In this document: positions 1 through 7,847 of the stretch, one piece after another
How the letters are laid out: each line of letters opens with the position of its first letter
Position numbering within the stretch: position 1 is the stretch's first letter
From: Candidatus Nanopelagicales bacterium
GTDB taxonomy: Bacteria; Actinomycetota; Actinomycetes; S36-B12
Direction: 5' to 3'
DNA length: 64,000 nucleotides
Assembly (NCBI GenBank): GCA_018402075.1
Contig: JAGYJP010000001.1
Coordinates: 620,001 to 684,000, forward strand
The notes under the pieces: generated by a model
Databases searched by the model: none
What the model was told of the DNA's origin: nothing
The model's input: the letters and a program-made list of their open reading frames with translations, nothing else
Program-made: the position numbers and the translations under genes

Positions 1-40
1 TGAAACCCACAAAGGACCCCCGATTAAGGATTGGAGCTTC

Positions 41-1402
41 GTGAGCGGGCAACAAGATCCTGAAACCGGTGCTCAGGGTCGCAAATCCCTTACTCGACGC
101 CTCGGGGGGTCAGTTCGGCGCACTCCTTTGCTCAAGGGCCTTCCAAAGGAAGTTGCCGTACTCAGCGCGATCGCATTCTTTGTAGCAATTGGTTTCGGGA
201 TTCTCGCTCCATCGCTTCCTGTCTTTGCCAAAACATTTGACGTGAGCGCGCTACAAGCAAGTGCGGTGATTTCTGTTTTTGCATTGATGCGTTTTGTCTT
301 TGCGCCAGTTGCAGGTGGGCTAGTTGATCGACTCGGTGAGCGAATTGTCCTTACCAGTGGACTCTTAATTGTTGCTGTTTCCAGTGCAATTGCGGGTTTT
401 TCACAAACCTATTTCCAGCTGATCGCTTTTCGCGGTATCGGTGGCATTGGTTCATCTATGTTTACGGTTTCTGCAATGGCACTACTCCTAAGAGTTGTGG
501 AATCCAATCAACGTGGACGAGCAGTTGGAGCATTCCAAGGAGGATTCCTTTTGGGAGGCGTTGCCGGACCTGCCGTGGGTGGGATTGTGGTTGCTGTATC
601 GATTCGAGCGCCATTTTTCGTCTATGCCGCGTCCCTCTTTGTCGCAGCAATGGTCACCATGATATTTCTTACCCGCGCCCGGTTACTCGACCGAGAGGAA
701 TCGGTTTCAGGTGGGCAGGCCAATAAATTACAAGAACTCCGTTCAGCGCTCTCCAATAAGGCTTATCAGGCAGCCCTTGGCACAAATTTGATTTCCGGTT
801 TCGTCACCTTTGGACTTCGAAGTTCAATTGTGCCCTTGTTCGTCGTGGAAGGGCTTCAACGCGGACCCTCATTGTCCGGCTTTGGATTCTTAGCCGCCGC
901 TGCGGTGCAAGCCGTGATGCTTTTGCCAGCAGGTCGGATGGCTGACACGGATGGGCGCCGTAAGGCCCTGCTCTTCGGGAGTATCGCAACTGCAGTGGGC
1001 ATGATGGCGCTGACCGCCTCCGATATCGCTGCAAATGGTTTGGGGTCTGCAGCGCTCCTTGGAACGGTTCTCTTCTTTGCGGCAATGGCCATCCAAGGAT
1101 TTGGCTCTGCATTTCTTGGTTCCGCCCCCTCGGCCGTGGTTGGCGATGTCATGGGAGGGAAAAAGGGCGGGATAGTCGTGGCCACTTTCCAAATGATGAG
1201 CGATGTCGGGGCGATTATTGGTCCACTGCTCGCCGGTTTACTTGTTGATCTTTTTGATTTCAATTGGGCCTTCGCGGCTGGCGCAGCACTCGCGCTCCTC
1301 CCCATTTTTCTGGTGATCAGAATGCCCGAAACACTACAAAAGGGCCCCAGATCGGGCAAAGCGGATGTGGACCCTGATTTGCCCCCATCCCCCATGACGT
1401 AG
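41..1402 (+). CDS. MFS transporter (putative efflux permease)
   Basis: A 453-residue integral membrane protein with about twelve hydrophobic segments, the usual size for the major facilitator superfamily. The loop after the second membrane segment reads GGLVDRLGERIVL (about residues 92-104), the superfamily A-motif, and a second copy-like loop AGRMADTDGRRKAL lies near the middle of the C-terminal half. The hydrophilic N-terminus (about 35 residues) and C-terminus face the cytoplasm by the usual topology. The start is GTG with GGAG four bases upstream; only 40 bases lie before it, so an upstream operon partner cannot be excluded. The family exports drugs or metabolites by proton antiport; the substrate cannot be told from sequence. 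The sulfatase gene follows in the same direction after 65 bases. Confidence 0.85.
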   Translation: MSGQQDPETGAQGRKSLTRRLGGSVRRTPLLKGLPKEVAVLSAIAFFVAIGFGILAPSLPVFAKTFDVSALQASAVISVFALMRFVFAPVAGGLVDRLGERIVLTSGLLIVAVSSAIAGFSQTYFQLIAFRGIGGIGSSMFTVSAMALLLRVVESNQRGRAVGAFQGGFLLGGVAGPAVGGIVVAVSIRAPFFVYAASLFVAAMVTMIFLTRARLLDREESVSGGQANKLQELRSALSNKAYQAALGTNLISGFVTFGLRSSIVPLFVVEGLQRGPSLSGFGFLAAAAVQAVMLLPAGRMADTDGRRKALLFGSIATAVGMMALTASDIAANGLGSAALLGTVLFFAAMAIQGFGSAFLGSAPSAVVGDVMGGKKGGIVVATFQMMSDVGAIIGPLLAGLLVDLFDFNWAFAAGAALALLPIFLVIRMPETLQKGPRSGKADVDPDLPPSPMT

Positions 1403-1467
1403 TCTGTCCCAGACCTCGAGGTCACCGGCTTCACTCACAATTTGGAATCAACCGAAAGGGACACGGC

Positions 1468-3096
1468 TTGTCTTCCCACGAAGTTTCTCCTTTCACCCCA
1501 AGGCCTCGGACCTGGATAAATGCCCTCGTTGCTGCGGGAACGGCATTGGTAGTGGTCATCACGGGATCCGTCTTTTTTATCTCCTCTACTCGGAGCACTC
1601 CAGCGCAGGCGGATTCGGTCACGTCAAGCCCCGAGACTTCCGATGCACTCGATGGTGAACTAGCAGATGGTGAACTAGCAGCACTTGAACCCACCGGTCC
1701 CACAACCGCTGACATTAAGAATGTGGTCTTTATTCTCGCCGATGACCTGGATTGGTATTTATTTAATCAGGTGCCTAGGTTAGCCGCACTTCCCGAACAG
1801 GGAATCACTTTCACCAATCACACTGTGACCGACTCACTCTGCTGCCCATCGCGCGTCTCAATTCTTCGCGGGCAGTACATCCACAATCATCGTGTGATTT
1901 CAAACATCGTTGAAACGGGCGGAGGATGGCCGACCTTTAGGGATCTGGGACATGAAAAGGATTGCCTACCCACATGGCTTACGGCCGCGGGAGTCACCAC
2001 CGCACTCTATGGCAAGTACCTCAATGACTACCCAAAGAAACCAAAAGATGCCACGTACGTGCCGCCGGGCTGGAGTGATTGGGGTGTACCCATTTCACGC
2101 GGTGATTCTTATACCGGGTACAACTACGTGCTCAATGACAATGGCAAGTTGAAGCGATACGGCAACAAGACTACTGATTTTCTCAATGACGTAATCACAA
2201 ATAAAGCCACCAGTTTTATTCGCACGGCACAAGAACCGTTCTTCCTCGAACTTTCGACCTACAGTCCACACAAGCCGGCACCTGTTGCAGAACGTAATCG
2301 CAATAAGCAACTGGGAACCATTGCACCTCGTAACCCAACATATAACGCCTACGGCGTAGATGAACCCAAGTGGATGCAGGACAAAAATCCACTTGGGCCC
2401 AAGGCTCTTGCCAAAGCTGACCGGGAATGGAAGCAGCGGGCACAATCCGCGGAATCTGTTGCGGACTCGGTTGATTCTGTGATGGCAACTCTGAAAGCAA
2501 CTGGTCGCGACAAGAACACACTCGTGGTCATCACTGCTGACAATGGTTATCACATGGTCGAGCGTCGGATGTTTAAAGGAAAGCGCACACCTTATGCAAG
2601 TGACACTGTTGTCCCCATGATCGTGATTGGTCCGGGAATACCTGCAGGAGTTCGTGTGAACGACATGACTAGCACCATTGATTTAGCACCCACCTTCACT
2701 GACATTCTGGGAGGGGTCACACCTAATTGGGTGGACGGGCGCTCAATTCGTACTTTCCTCGACCAAGGAAAAGCTCCAGAGAATTGGCGGGATGCCGCAC
2801 TGTCGGAAAGCCTTGGTATTTCCACACCGCAAGACCCCGACTATCAAAGGAATGCCCCACCGCAGTACTTCGCTCTACGCACACCTCAGTGGCTTTATGT
2901 AGAGTACGAAGACGGCTCGCGCACCTTGTACAACCGCGAAACTGACCCCTTTGAAATGGTCAACCTGATAAAAACCGCTGATCCGCTACTCGTTGCTTCA
3001 CTATCGCGCCAACTCAAGCAGTTGAGCACTTGTTCTGGTGACACGTGTCGAATAGCCGATACATTCGAGTTGCCCCTTCAGCTGGCAACTAACTAG
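1468..3096 (+). CDS. Membrane-anchored sulfatase (arylsulfatase family)
   Basis: A 542-residue alkaline-phosphatase-superfamily sulfatase. Residues 19-40 form one hydrophobic segment without a lipobox, so it is secreted or anchored facing outward. Metal-binding ADD is at 91-93, the signature CCPSR at 125-129 places the formylglycine precursor at Cys125, and a TADNGYH motif near 355 supplies further metal ligands. Members hydrolyse sulfate esters, often on sulfated polysaccharides or glucosamine-6-sulfate; the exact substrate is not predictable here. Activity would need a formylglycine-generating enzyme, which is not in this window. The start is TTG with GAAAGGGA upstream. Residues 40-80 are a low-complexity linker with a repeated DGELA element. 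Confidence 0.85.
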   Translation: MSSHEVSPFTPRPRTWINALVAAGTALVVVITGSVFFISSTRSTPAQADSVTSSPETSDALDGELADGELAALEPTGPTTADIKNVVFILADDLDWYLFNQVPRLAALPEQGITFTNHTVTDSLCCPSRVSILRGQYIHNHRVISNIVETGGGWPTFRDLGHEKDCLPTWLTAAGVTTALYGKYLNDYPKKPKDATYVPPGWSDWGVPISRGDSYTGYNYVLNDNGKLKRYGNKTTDFLNDVITNKATSFIRTAQEPFFLELSTYSPHKPAPVAERNRNKQLGTIAPRNPTYNAYGVDEPKWMQDKNPLGPKALAKADREWKQRAQSAESVADSVDSVMATLKATGRDKNTLVVITADNGYHMVERRMFKGKRTPYASDTVVPMIVIGPGIPAGVRVNDMTSTIDLAPTFTDILGGVTPNWVDGRSIRTFLDQGKAPENWRDAALSESLGISTPQDPDYQRNAPPQYFALRTPQWLYVEYEDGSRTLYNRETDPFEMVNLIKTADPLLVASLSRQLKQLSTCSGDTCRIADTFELPLQLATN

Positions 3097-3143
3097 CTGG
3101 GACTTCTGGCGCAGTCTGATTCTGATCTTTAATCCACTGCGAA

Positions 3144-4292
3144 TTAGTTCAGTGCCTTTTCCAGATCGGCAATCAGATCCGCAGAATCTTCTATTCCCAC
3201 GCTCAATCGGATCAAGTCATTGGGAACTTCAAGTGGGCTGCCGCTGACCGATGCATGTGTCATGCGCGCCGGGTGTTCGATCAAGGACTCCACGCCACCG
3301 AGAGACTCCCCAAGTGTGAAAACAGAAGTCTTCGCACAAATATCGAGGGCTGCCTGCTCCCCTCCCTTTACGCGGAACGAAACCATGCCGCCGAATCCCT
3401 TCATTTGCGCCAGAGCCACGTCATGATTGGGATGGTCAGGCAAACCTGGCCAGAAAATTTCACTCACAGATTCCTGTGTCTGCAAGAAGGCAACAACATC
3501 AGCTGCATTTGAGTTGTGTCGATCCATGCGAACACCGAGGGTTTTCAGCCCACGCAAAACCAACCATGAATCAAATGGGCCAGCAATCGCTCCCATAGCG
3601 TTCTGGTGATACGCCAATTGTTCACACAGTTCAGGGTCCACGGCAACGAGAGATCCACCCACAACATCGCTGTGACCACCCATGTACTTGGTTGTGCTGT
3701 GCAGGACAATATCGGCGCCTAGTAGTAGAGGCTGCTGTAGATAAGGCGATGCGAACGTATTGTCAACAACCAAGAGCGCTCCGCCAGAGTGTGCAACTTC
3801 TGCGATTGCCGCGATATCCCCGATATTGAGTAGCGGATTCGTTGGTGTTTCAATCCACACCAACTTGGTGCGTGGCGTCATGACTGAAGCAATGGATTCA
3901 GGTTTGGTGATCTCAGCCGTCGAGAAATCAATTCCCCAGGGCTCTGCAACTTTGGCGAACAGACGGTAAGTGCCACCATAGGCGTCATTGGGAAGTACAA
4001 CATGGTCACCCGGCTTGAGAACCGTACGAATAATGGTGTCCTCAGCAGCAAGTCCTGAAGCAAAAGCTAATCCCCGCGCAGATTCAATGCCGGGTGCCTC
4101 GAGTGAAGCAATACATTCTTGAAGTGCGGTTCGGGTGGGATTTCCGCTGCGAGAGTACTCGTATCCGCCCCGCAGGCCACCGACACCGTCTTGGGCGTAT
4201 GTGGACACCTGATAGATGGGCGGCACCACCGCTCCCGTCAGTGGATCCGGTTCTTGCCCCGCATGAATTGCCCGAGTATTAAATCCATCCAT
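3144..4292 (-). CDS. metB: Cystathionine gamma-synthase / gamma-lyase
   Basis: A 382-residue PLP enzyme of the Cys/Met metabolism family. The substrate loop YEYSRSGNPTR lies at 44-54 and the cofactor lysine is Lys202 in the motif HSTTKYMGGHSD. The family either joins O-acylhomoserine with cysteine (MetB) or splits cystathionine to cysteine; sequence alone does not separate the two. A cystathionine beta-synthase gene lies 0.7 kb upstream on the same strand, which favours a transsulfuration role linking homocysteine and cysteine. The gene begins directly at a leaderless-type promoter. It ends convergent with the sulfatase gene 48 bases away. Length is normal. Confidence 0.92.
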   Translation of the reverse strand: MDGFNTRAIHAGQEPDPLTGAVVPPIYQVSTYAQDGVGGLRGGYEYSRSGNPTRTALQECIASLEAPGIESARGLAFASGLAAEDTIIRTVLKPGDHVVLPNDAYGGTYRLFAKVAEPWGIDFSTAEITKPESIASVMTPRTKLVWIETPTNPLLNIGDIAAIAEVAHSGGALLVVDNTFASPYLQQPLLLGADIVLHSTTKYMGGHSDVVGGSLVAVDPELCEQLAYHQNAMGAIAGPFDSWLVLRGLKTLGVRMDRHNSNAADVVAFLQTQESVSEIFWPGLPDHPNHDVALAQMKGFGGMVSFRVKGGEQAALDICAKTSVFTLGESLGGVESLIEHPARMTHASVSGSPLEVPNDLIRLSVGIEDSADLIADLEKALN

Positions 4293-4298
4293 GAGTAC

Positions 4299-4304
4299 AG
4301 CCTA
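4299..4304 (-). promoter_or_regulatory. Leaderless -10 element for metB
   Basis: On the minus strand TAGGCT, then six bases GTACTC, then the ATG at 4292. The spacing puts the transcription start on the A of the start codon. Confidence 0.6.
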
Positions 4305-4345
4305 TGACCGAACCGCGCGCTCGTGCAGACATGGTTCATTCGCCG

Positions 4346-4351
4346 TACAGT
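4346..4351 (+). promoter_or_regulatory. Leaderless -10 element for msrA
   Basis: TACAGT, six bases GACACC, then ATG at 4358. It supports that ATG over an in-frame ATG 54 bases upstream, which would lie almost on top of the divergent metB promoter. Confidence 0.6.
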
Positions 4352-4357
4352 GACACC

Positions 4358-4999
4358 ATGTTCGGATTGAGCAAACCCTCCATGGTTTCCCCCGATCGGG
4401 CACTGCCCGGAAGATCAACCCGCCCATTTCTAGTTGCCGAAAAGCACGCTGTTCTCGGATCTTCACTCGAAGGCCCGTGGCAAGCAGGGACAGAAGTTAT
4501 CTATCTCGGTGCGGGCTGTTATTGGGGTGTTGAAGAAATCTATTGGCAAGCCGCCGGTGTGGTCAGCACCAGCGTGGGATTTATGGGCGGAGTAACCCCG
4601 CATCCTACATATGAAGAAACATGCACGGGGCTCACTGGACATACGGAAACGACCCTGGTGGCCTACAACCCACGGGTGATCTCCACCCTGGAAATACTTC
4701 GCATATTTTGGGAGAGCCATGACCCCACCCAAGGATTCCGCCAAGGAAACGACATTGGAACGCAGTATCGCTCAGCCATCTTTTGGACCACACTCGAACA
4801 GCAGGCTTTGGCTATCCAGACTGCCGAAGCTTACAACTCGGTTGTTCAAGAACGCGGATTCGGTGAAATAACAACGGAAATTGCACCCGCATCTGATTTC
4901 ACGTATTACCTGGCCGAAGATTCTCACCAGCAATACCTGTATAAAAACCCCAATGGTTACCGGTGCCATTCCAATACGGGCATTGCCCTGCCTCTGTAA
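4358..4999 (+). CDS. msrA: Peptide methionine-(S)-S-oxide reductase MsrA
   Basis: A 213-residue protein from the chosen start (MFGLSKPSMV). It repairs oxidised methionine, reducing the S-sulfoxide back to methionine, in the cytoplasm. The catalytic cysteine sits in GCYWG (Cys54), where most relatives have GCFWG, followed by the family features GFMGG, TGHTE and the C-terminal YLYKNPNGYRCH. The reading frame is open back to 4304, but the N-terminus beginning MFGLSK matches the usual actinobacterial form and has a leaderless promoter. The gene lies divergent from metB and convergent with cbs (14 bases apart), a small sulfur amino-acid neighbourhood. Confidence 0.93.
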   Translation: MFGLSKPSMVSPDRALPGRSTRPFLVAEKHAVLGSSLEGPWQAGTEVIYLGAGCYWGVEEIYWQAAGVVSTSVGFMGGVTPHPTYEETCTGLTGHTETTLVAYNPRVISTLEILRIFWESHDPTQGFRQGNDIGTQYRSAIFWTTLEQQALAIQTAEAYNSVVQERGFGEITTEIAPASDFTYYLAEDSHQQYLYKNPNGYRCHSNTGIALPL

Positions 5000-5013
5000 C
5001 GTAAGCGTGCTCT

Positions 5014-6390
5014 TTAGAGCGCGAGATACGAAAGTACGTCTTGGCGGGTAATAACTCCGGTGGGTTTGCCATCTTCCACGACCAACAGTGCATCTGAATC
5101 TTGGAGGGCATCTATGGCACTTCCCACCGATTCACCTGCGCCCACCATGGGTAGTGGTTCGGACATCACCATTTCCACCGGATCTGCTAGGTGCACTTTC
5201 CCCGCGAAAAGGGCATCTAGCACGTGGCGCTCAATCACAGCTCCGGCCACCTCAGCGGTCATGACCGGCGGCTCTGCCCGAACTACAGGTATTTGCGAGA
5301 CGCCATATTCACGCATGATCGCGATCGCATCTGCGACGGACTCGGTCGGATGTGTATGCACCAATGTTGGTAGGTCGCCACTCATTGATTTCGCGTGAAG
5401 GACATCGCCAATTGTTCGATCGGTATCAGCTTGCAAAAATCCGTAGGTGGAGAGCCATTCGTCGTTGAAAACTTTGGAGAGGTAACCGCGCCCCGAATCA
5501 GGCAGTAGCACGATTACAACGGAGCCAGGTTCTGCTGAGGCGGCAACACGAAGTGCGGCAACAACCGCCATGCCGCAGGATCCGCCCACCAGCAGCCCTT
5601 CCTCACGAGCCATCCGGCGAGTCATGTCAAATGAGTCTTTATCCGAAACCGCAATGATTTCGTCGGCCACCTCCGGGTCATAAGCAGTTGGCCAGAAGTC
5701 CTCACCTACACCTTCCACCAAATAAGGGCGACCGGACCCACCCGAGTACACCGATCCTTCTGGATCAGCACCAATAACTTTCACGGCACCATTACTTACT
5801 TCTTTGAGGTAGCGACCCGTACCAGAAATTGTTCCGCCAGTTCCCACACCCGCAACAAAATGAGTAATTTTCCCATCGGTCTGCTGCCACAGTTCAGGGC
5901 CGGTTGTTTCGTAATGGGAACGTGGGTTATTCGGGTTGGAGTATTGGTCAGGCTTCCATGCACCTGGTTCATTCGAGAGGCGATCACTCACGCTGTAGTA
6001 GGAACGTGGATCCTCTGGATCAACCGCCGTGGGACAGACAACTACTTCTGCCCCATATGCACGAAGAACATTGCGCTTATCTTCTGAGACTTTGTCGGGA
6101 CACACAAATATGCATTTGTACCCGCGCTGTTGGGCAACCATGGCCAAACCCACACCCGTGTTCCCACTTGTGGGTTCCACAATTGTCCCACCCGGCTGAA
6201 GCGAACCATCTTTTTCTGCGGCATCTATCATTCGTTCAGCGATTCGATCTTTGACCGAGCCACCGGGGTTCACATATTCAACTTTGGCGGCGACAATGAC
6301 CCCGTCAGGGACAATCCCCTGAGTTACTTTGTTCAGTCGAACTAGGGGTGTGTTGCCGATGAGGTCGAGAACCGAATCATGAATCTGCAC
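5014..6390 (-). CDS. cbs: Cystathionine beta-synthase
   Basis: A 458-residue cytoplasmic PLP enzyme that condenses homocysteine with serine to give cystathionine. The cofactor lysine is Lys47 in NPGGSVKDR, the phosphate-binding loop GTGGTISGTGR is near 190, and the glycine-rich EPTSGNTGVGLA near 72. About 120 C-terminal residues form a pair of CBS modules, typical of this enzyme and absent from plain cysteine synthases. It starts with GTG directly at a leaderless-type -10. Together with the downstream metB-like gene it could run transsulfuration from homocysteine to cysteine. The alternative O-acetylserine-dependent activity cannot be excluded. Confidence 0.92.
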   Translation of the reverse strand: MQIHDSVLDLIGNTPLVRLNKVTQGIVPDGVIVAAKVEYVNPGGSVKDRIAERMIDAAEKDGSLQPGGTIVEPTSGNTGVGLAMVAQQRGYKCIFVCPDKVSEDKRNVLRAYGAEVVVCPTAVDPEDPRSYYSVSDRLSNEPGAWKPDQYSNPNNPRSHYETTGPELWQQTDGKITHFVAGVGTGGTISGTGRYLKEVSNGAVKVIGADPEGSVYSGGSGRPYLVEGVGEDFWPTAYDPEVADEIIAVSDKDSFDMTRRMAREEGLLVGGSCGMAVVAALRVAASAEPGSVVIVLLPDSGRGYLSKVFNDEWLSTYGFLQADTDRTIGDVLHAKSMSGDLPTLVHTHPTESVADAIAIMREYGVSQIPVVRAEPPVMTAEVAGAVIERHVLDALFAGKVHLADPVEMVMSEPLPMVGAGESVGSAIDALQDSDALLVVEDGKPTGVITRQDVLSYLAL

Positions 6391-6396
6391 AGCACA

Positions 6397-6402
6397 ACTC
6401 TA
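6397..6402 (-). promoter_or_regulatory. Leaderless -10 element for cbs
   Basis: On the minus strand TAGAGT, six bases TGTGCT, then GTG at 6390. Confidence 0.6.
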
Positions 6403-6482
6403 AAGCCATCATCTTCACTTGGCACTACCACCCATGTGCGCCGGCCTTGTTGCGAAGTTCTCTCAATTAACTCATTCGTGCA

Positions 6483-6488
6483 TATGCT
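6483..6488 (+). promoter_or_regulatory. Leaderless -10 element for the small gene at 6495
   Basis: TATGCT, six bases TACACA, then GTG at 6495, one codon before an ATG. Confidence 0.55.
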
Positions 6489-6494
6489 TACACA

Positions 6495-6794
6495 GTGATG
6501 AACGACCGCGAAAGGATTTACACGGAACTAGATCGCATCTGCCACCGAGTCACTGGATTGAATCCAACTCGACTTGAAACCTGTGCACATTCGATTCACG
6601 CCTGTGCCCAAGAAATCCTCAACCTGACGCCTGATGCGCAGAAACAACTTCCCGTTATTGGCCTGAGTGGGGTAAGTGCCCAGTTAACGGTCATTACCCG
6701 AAATTATCTTGAGTTCACCGAATCGCTTAAGCCGCACTTGAATGACTCGGCGGTCGCCGACCTGCTCACACAATTACGCCGCGACCTGCCATAG
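6495..6794 (+). CDS. Small hypothetical protein
   Basis: A 99-residue soluble protein with no domain I recognise. It is probably mostly helical, with a cluster of Cys and His in the segment LETCAHSIHACAQEIL (about residues 25-40) that could bind metal, though this is speculative. A leaderless promoter precedes the GTG, which is the main support that it is expressed; an ATG is the second codon. It lies divergent from cbs and convergent with the Bax-inhibitor gene, 17 bases away. No signal peptide or membrane segment is visible. Confidence 0.6.
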   Translation: MMNDRERIYTELDRICHRVTGLNPTRLETCAHSIHACAQEILNLTPDAQKQLPVIGLSGVSAQLTVITRNYLEFTESLKPHLNDSAVADLLTQLRRDLP

Positions 6795-6811
6795 AACTAA
6801 CTACCAGCGGG

Positions 6812-7681
6812 TTACTCCCTGCCAGAGAAGATCGCCAGGAAGCGAAGGATCTCGAGATACAGCCACACGAGAGTGACCAAGAGACCAAAAGACAATCTCC
6901 ATGATTCGCGCTCGGGTAGACCCATGGCCAACCCCTGCTTAATAGCTTCAAAGTCCAGCATCAGCGCGAAGGAGGCCAAAATGACACCGAGGGCGCACAG
7001 CAACAGTCCCCAGCCACCGACACCATAAAAGCCCCAGCCGCCACCGACACCAAAGAGGGCTCCGACGAGTGACGCTACGGCAATCAGGGCGTAGCTGATG
7101 AGTGCGGCCATGAAAATTTTGACGAACTTACCTGTCACTTTGACGATGCCAGTTCCGTACAAGAACAACATGACACCAAAGGCTGTCAGTGTTCCAATAA
7201 CGGCTTGACCAACAAGACCTTCATAATTCTGTGCCAACGCGAGTTGGTTATATGCCCAACTCAGCGACCCCAACATGAGGCCTGCCGATGCCGCGTACAG
7301 CAGAACCAAAACAGGAGACACAGTTTTCTTGAAAGCGCTGGTTAATCCAAATACCAATGAACCGCCAAGGCCAATCCACAACACAAATGGCATGGAGGGA
7401 ACCAGTGCCCAGCCAATAAAGGCCATGACCACCGTGATCGCAAAGAGAATCGCGCTCTTCATGATGACATCGGCAAAAGTCAGGCGAGCACCGCCTCCCG
7501 CTGTAATGGTTTCGAAGGCGGTATCGGTGGGGCCTCCGGCCGCGGGGGCTGTTTCACCCGGTGTGAGAGCGGATGCGTAAGCGGATTTGCCTTCTTCATA
7601 GGCGAAGCCGGCACCGCTCTTGGTGGGGGTTGTCTTGGTGGGGCTCTCGTATCTCTTCAAAATGGGGTTCGATGATTGCAT
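6812..7681 (-). CDS. Bax inhibitor-1 / YccA family membrane protein
   Basis: A 289-residue integral membrane protein with seven hydrophobic segments after a roughly 75-residue cytoplasmic N-terminal region rich in Thr, Gly and Pro. The terminal segment LDFEAIKQGLAMGLPERESW is the hallmark of the BI-1 family, with the conserved acidic residues used in proton and calcium sensing in relatives. The chosen ATG (MQSSNPILKRYE) matches the common N-terminus of actinobacterial members and sits at a leaderless-type promoter; the frame is open 36 bases further to 7717. The physiological role of the bacterial family is poorly known. Confidence 0.88.
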   Translation of the reverse strand: MQSSNPILKRYESPTKTTPTKSGAGFAYEEGKSAYASALTPGETAPAAGGPTDTAFETITAGGGARLTFADVIMKSAILFAITVVMAFIGWALVPSMPFVLWIGLGGSLVFGLTSAFKKTVSPVLVLLYAASAGLMLGSLSWAYNQLALAQNYEGLVGQAVIGTLTAFGVMLFLYGTGIVKVTGKFVKIFMAALISYALIAVASLVGALFGVGGGWGFYGVGGWGLLLCALGVILASFALMLDFEAIKQGLAMGLPERESWRLSFGLLVTLVWLYLEILRFLAIFSGRE

Positions 7682-7687
7682 GGAACT

Positions 7688-7693
7688 ACGGTA
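7688..7693 (-). promoter_or_regulatory. Leaderless -10 element for the BI-1 family gene
   Basis: On the minus strand TACCGT, six bases AGTTCC, then ATG at 7681. It decides the start codon. Confidence 0.55.
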
Positions 7694-7755
7694 ACCCACG
7701 AAAGTGCGGCTTGCCAACTATGGTGCCCCTAGTTTCCTGAGCAGGGCACATTCGG

Positions 7756-7829
7756 TGTCCTCGGTGGGATTCGAACCCACACTGTGCCGGGTTTAAGCCG
7801 GGTGTCTCTACCGGTTGGACTACGAGGAC
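7756..7829 (-). tRNA. tRNA-Leu(UAA)-like, short variable loop
   Basis: A 74-base cloverleaf on the minus strand. The acceptor stem GTCCTCG pairs fully with CGAGGAC; the T arm is GTGGG-TTCGAAT-CCCAC; the D arm is GTC/GAC with a GG in its loop. The anticodon stem CCGG/CCGG holds the loop CTTAAAC, which gives anticodon UAA (reads UUA, leucine) with U33 and A37 in place; position 27-43 is a C-C mismatch. The variable region is only five bases (ACAGT), so it is class I in shape, whereas leucine tRNAs normally carry a long variable arm. The discriminator base is A and CCA is not encoded. Identity as leucine is therefore from the anticodon only. Confidence 0.75.
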
Positions 7830-7847
7830 TTTTGGTGCCCACCTAGC

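Noticed and set aside
856..1434. Minus-strand frame of 192 codons
   Set aside because: Antisense to the MFS transporter; composition is Ser/Ala/Pro shadow sequence.
4304..4357. Upstream start for msrA
   Set aside because: It would begin only 11 bases from the divergent metB start, inside its promoter, and the extra 18 residues do not resemble MsrA N-termini.
7756..7829. Ochre suppressor tRNA
   Set aside because: The loop gives anticodon UAA, which reads UUA; reading the UAA stop would need UUA, and shifting the loop breaks the stem and the conserved U33.
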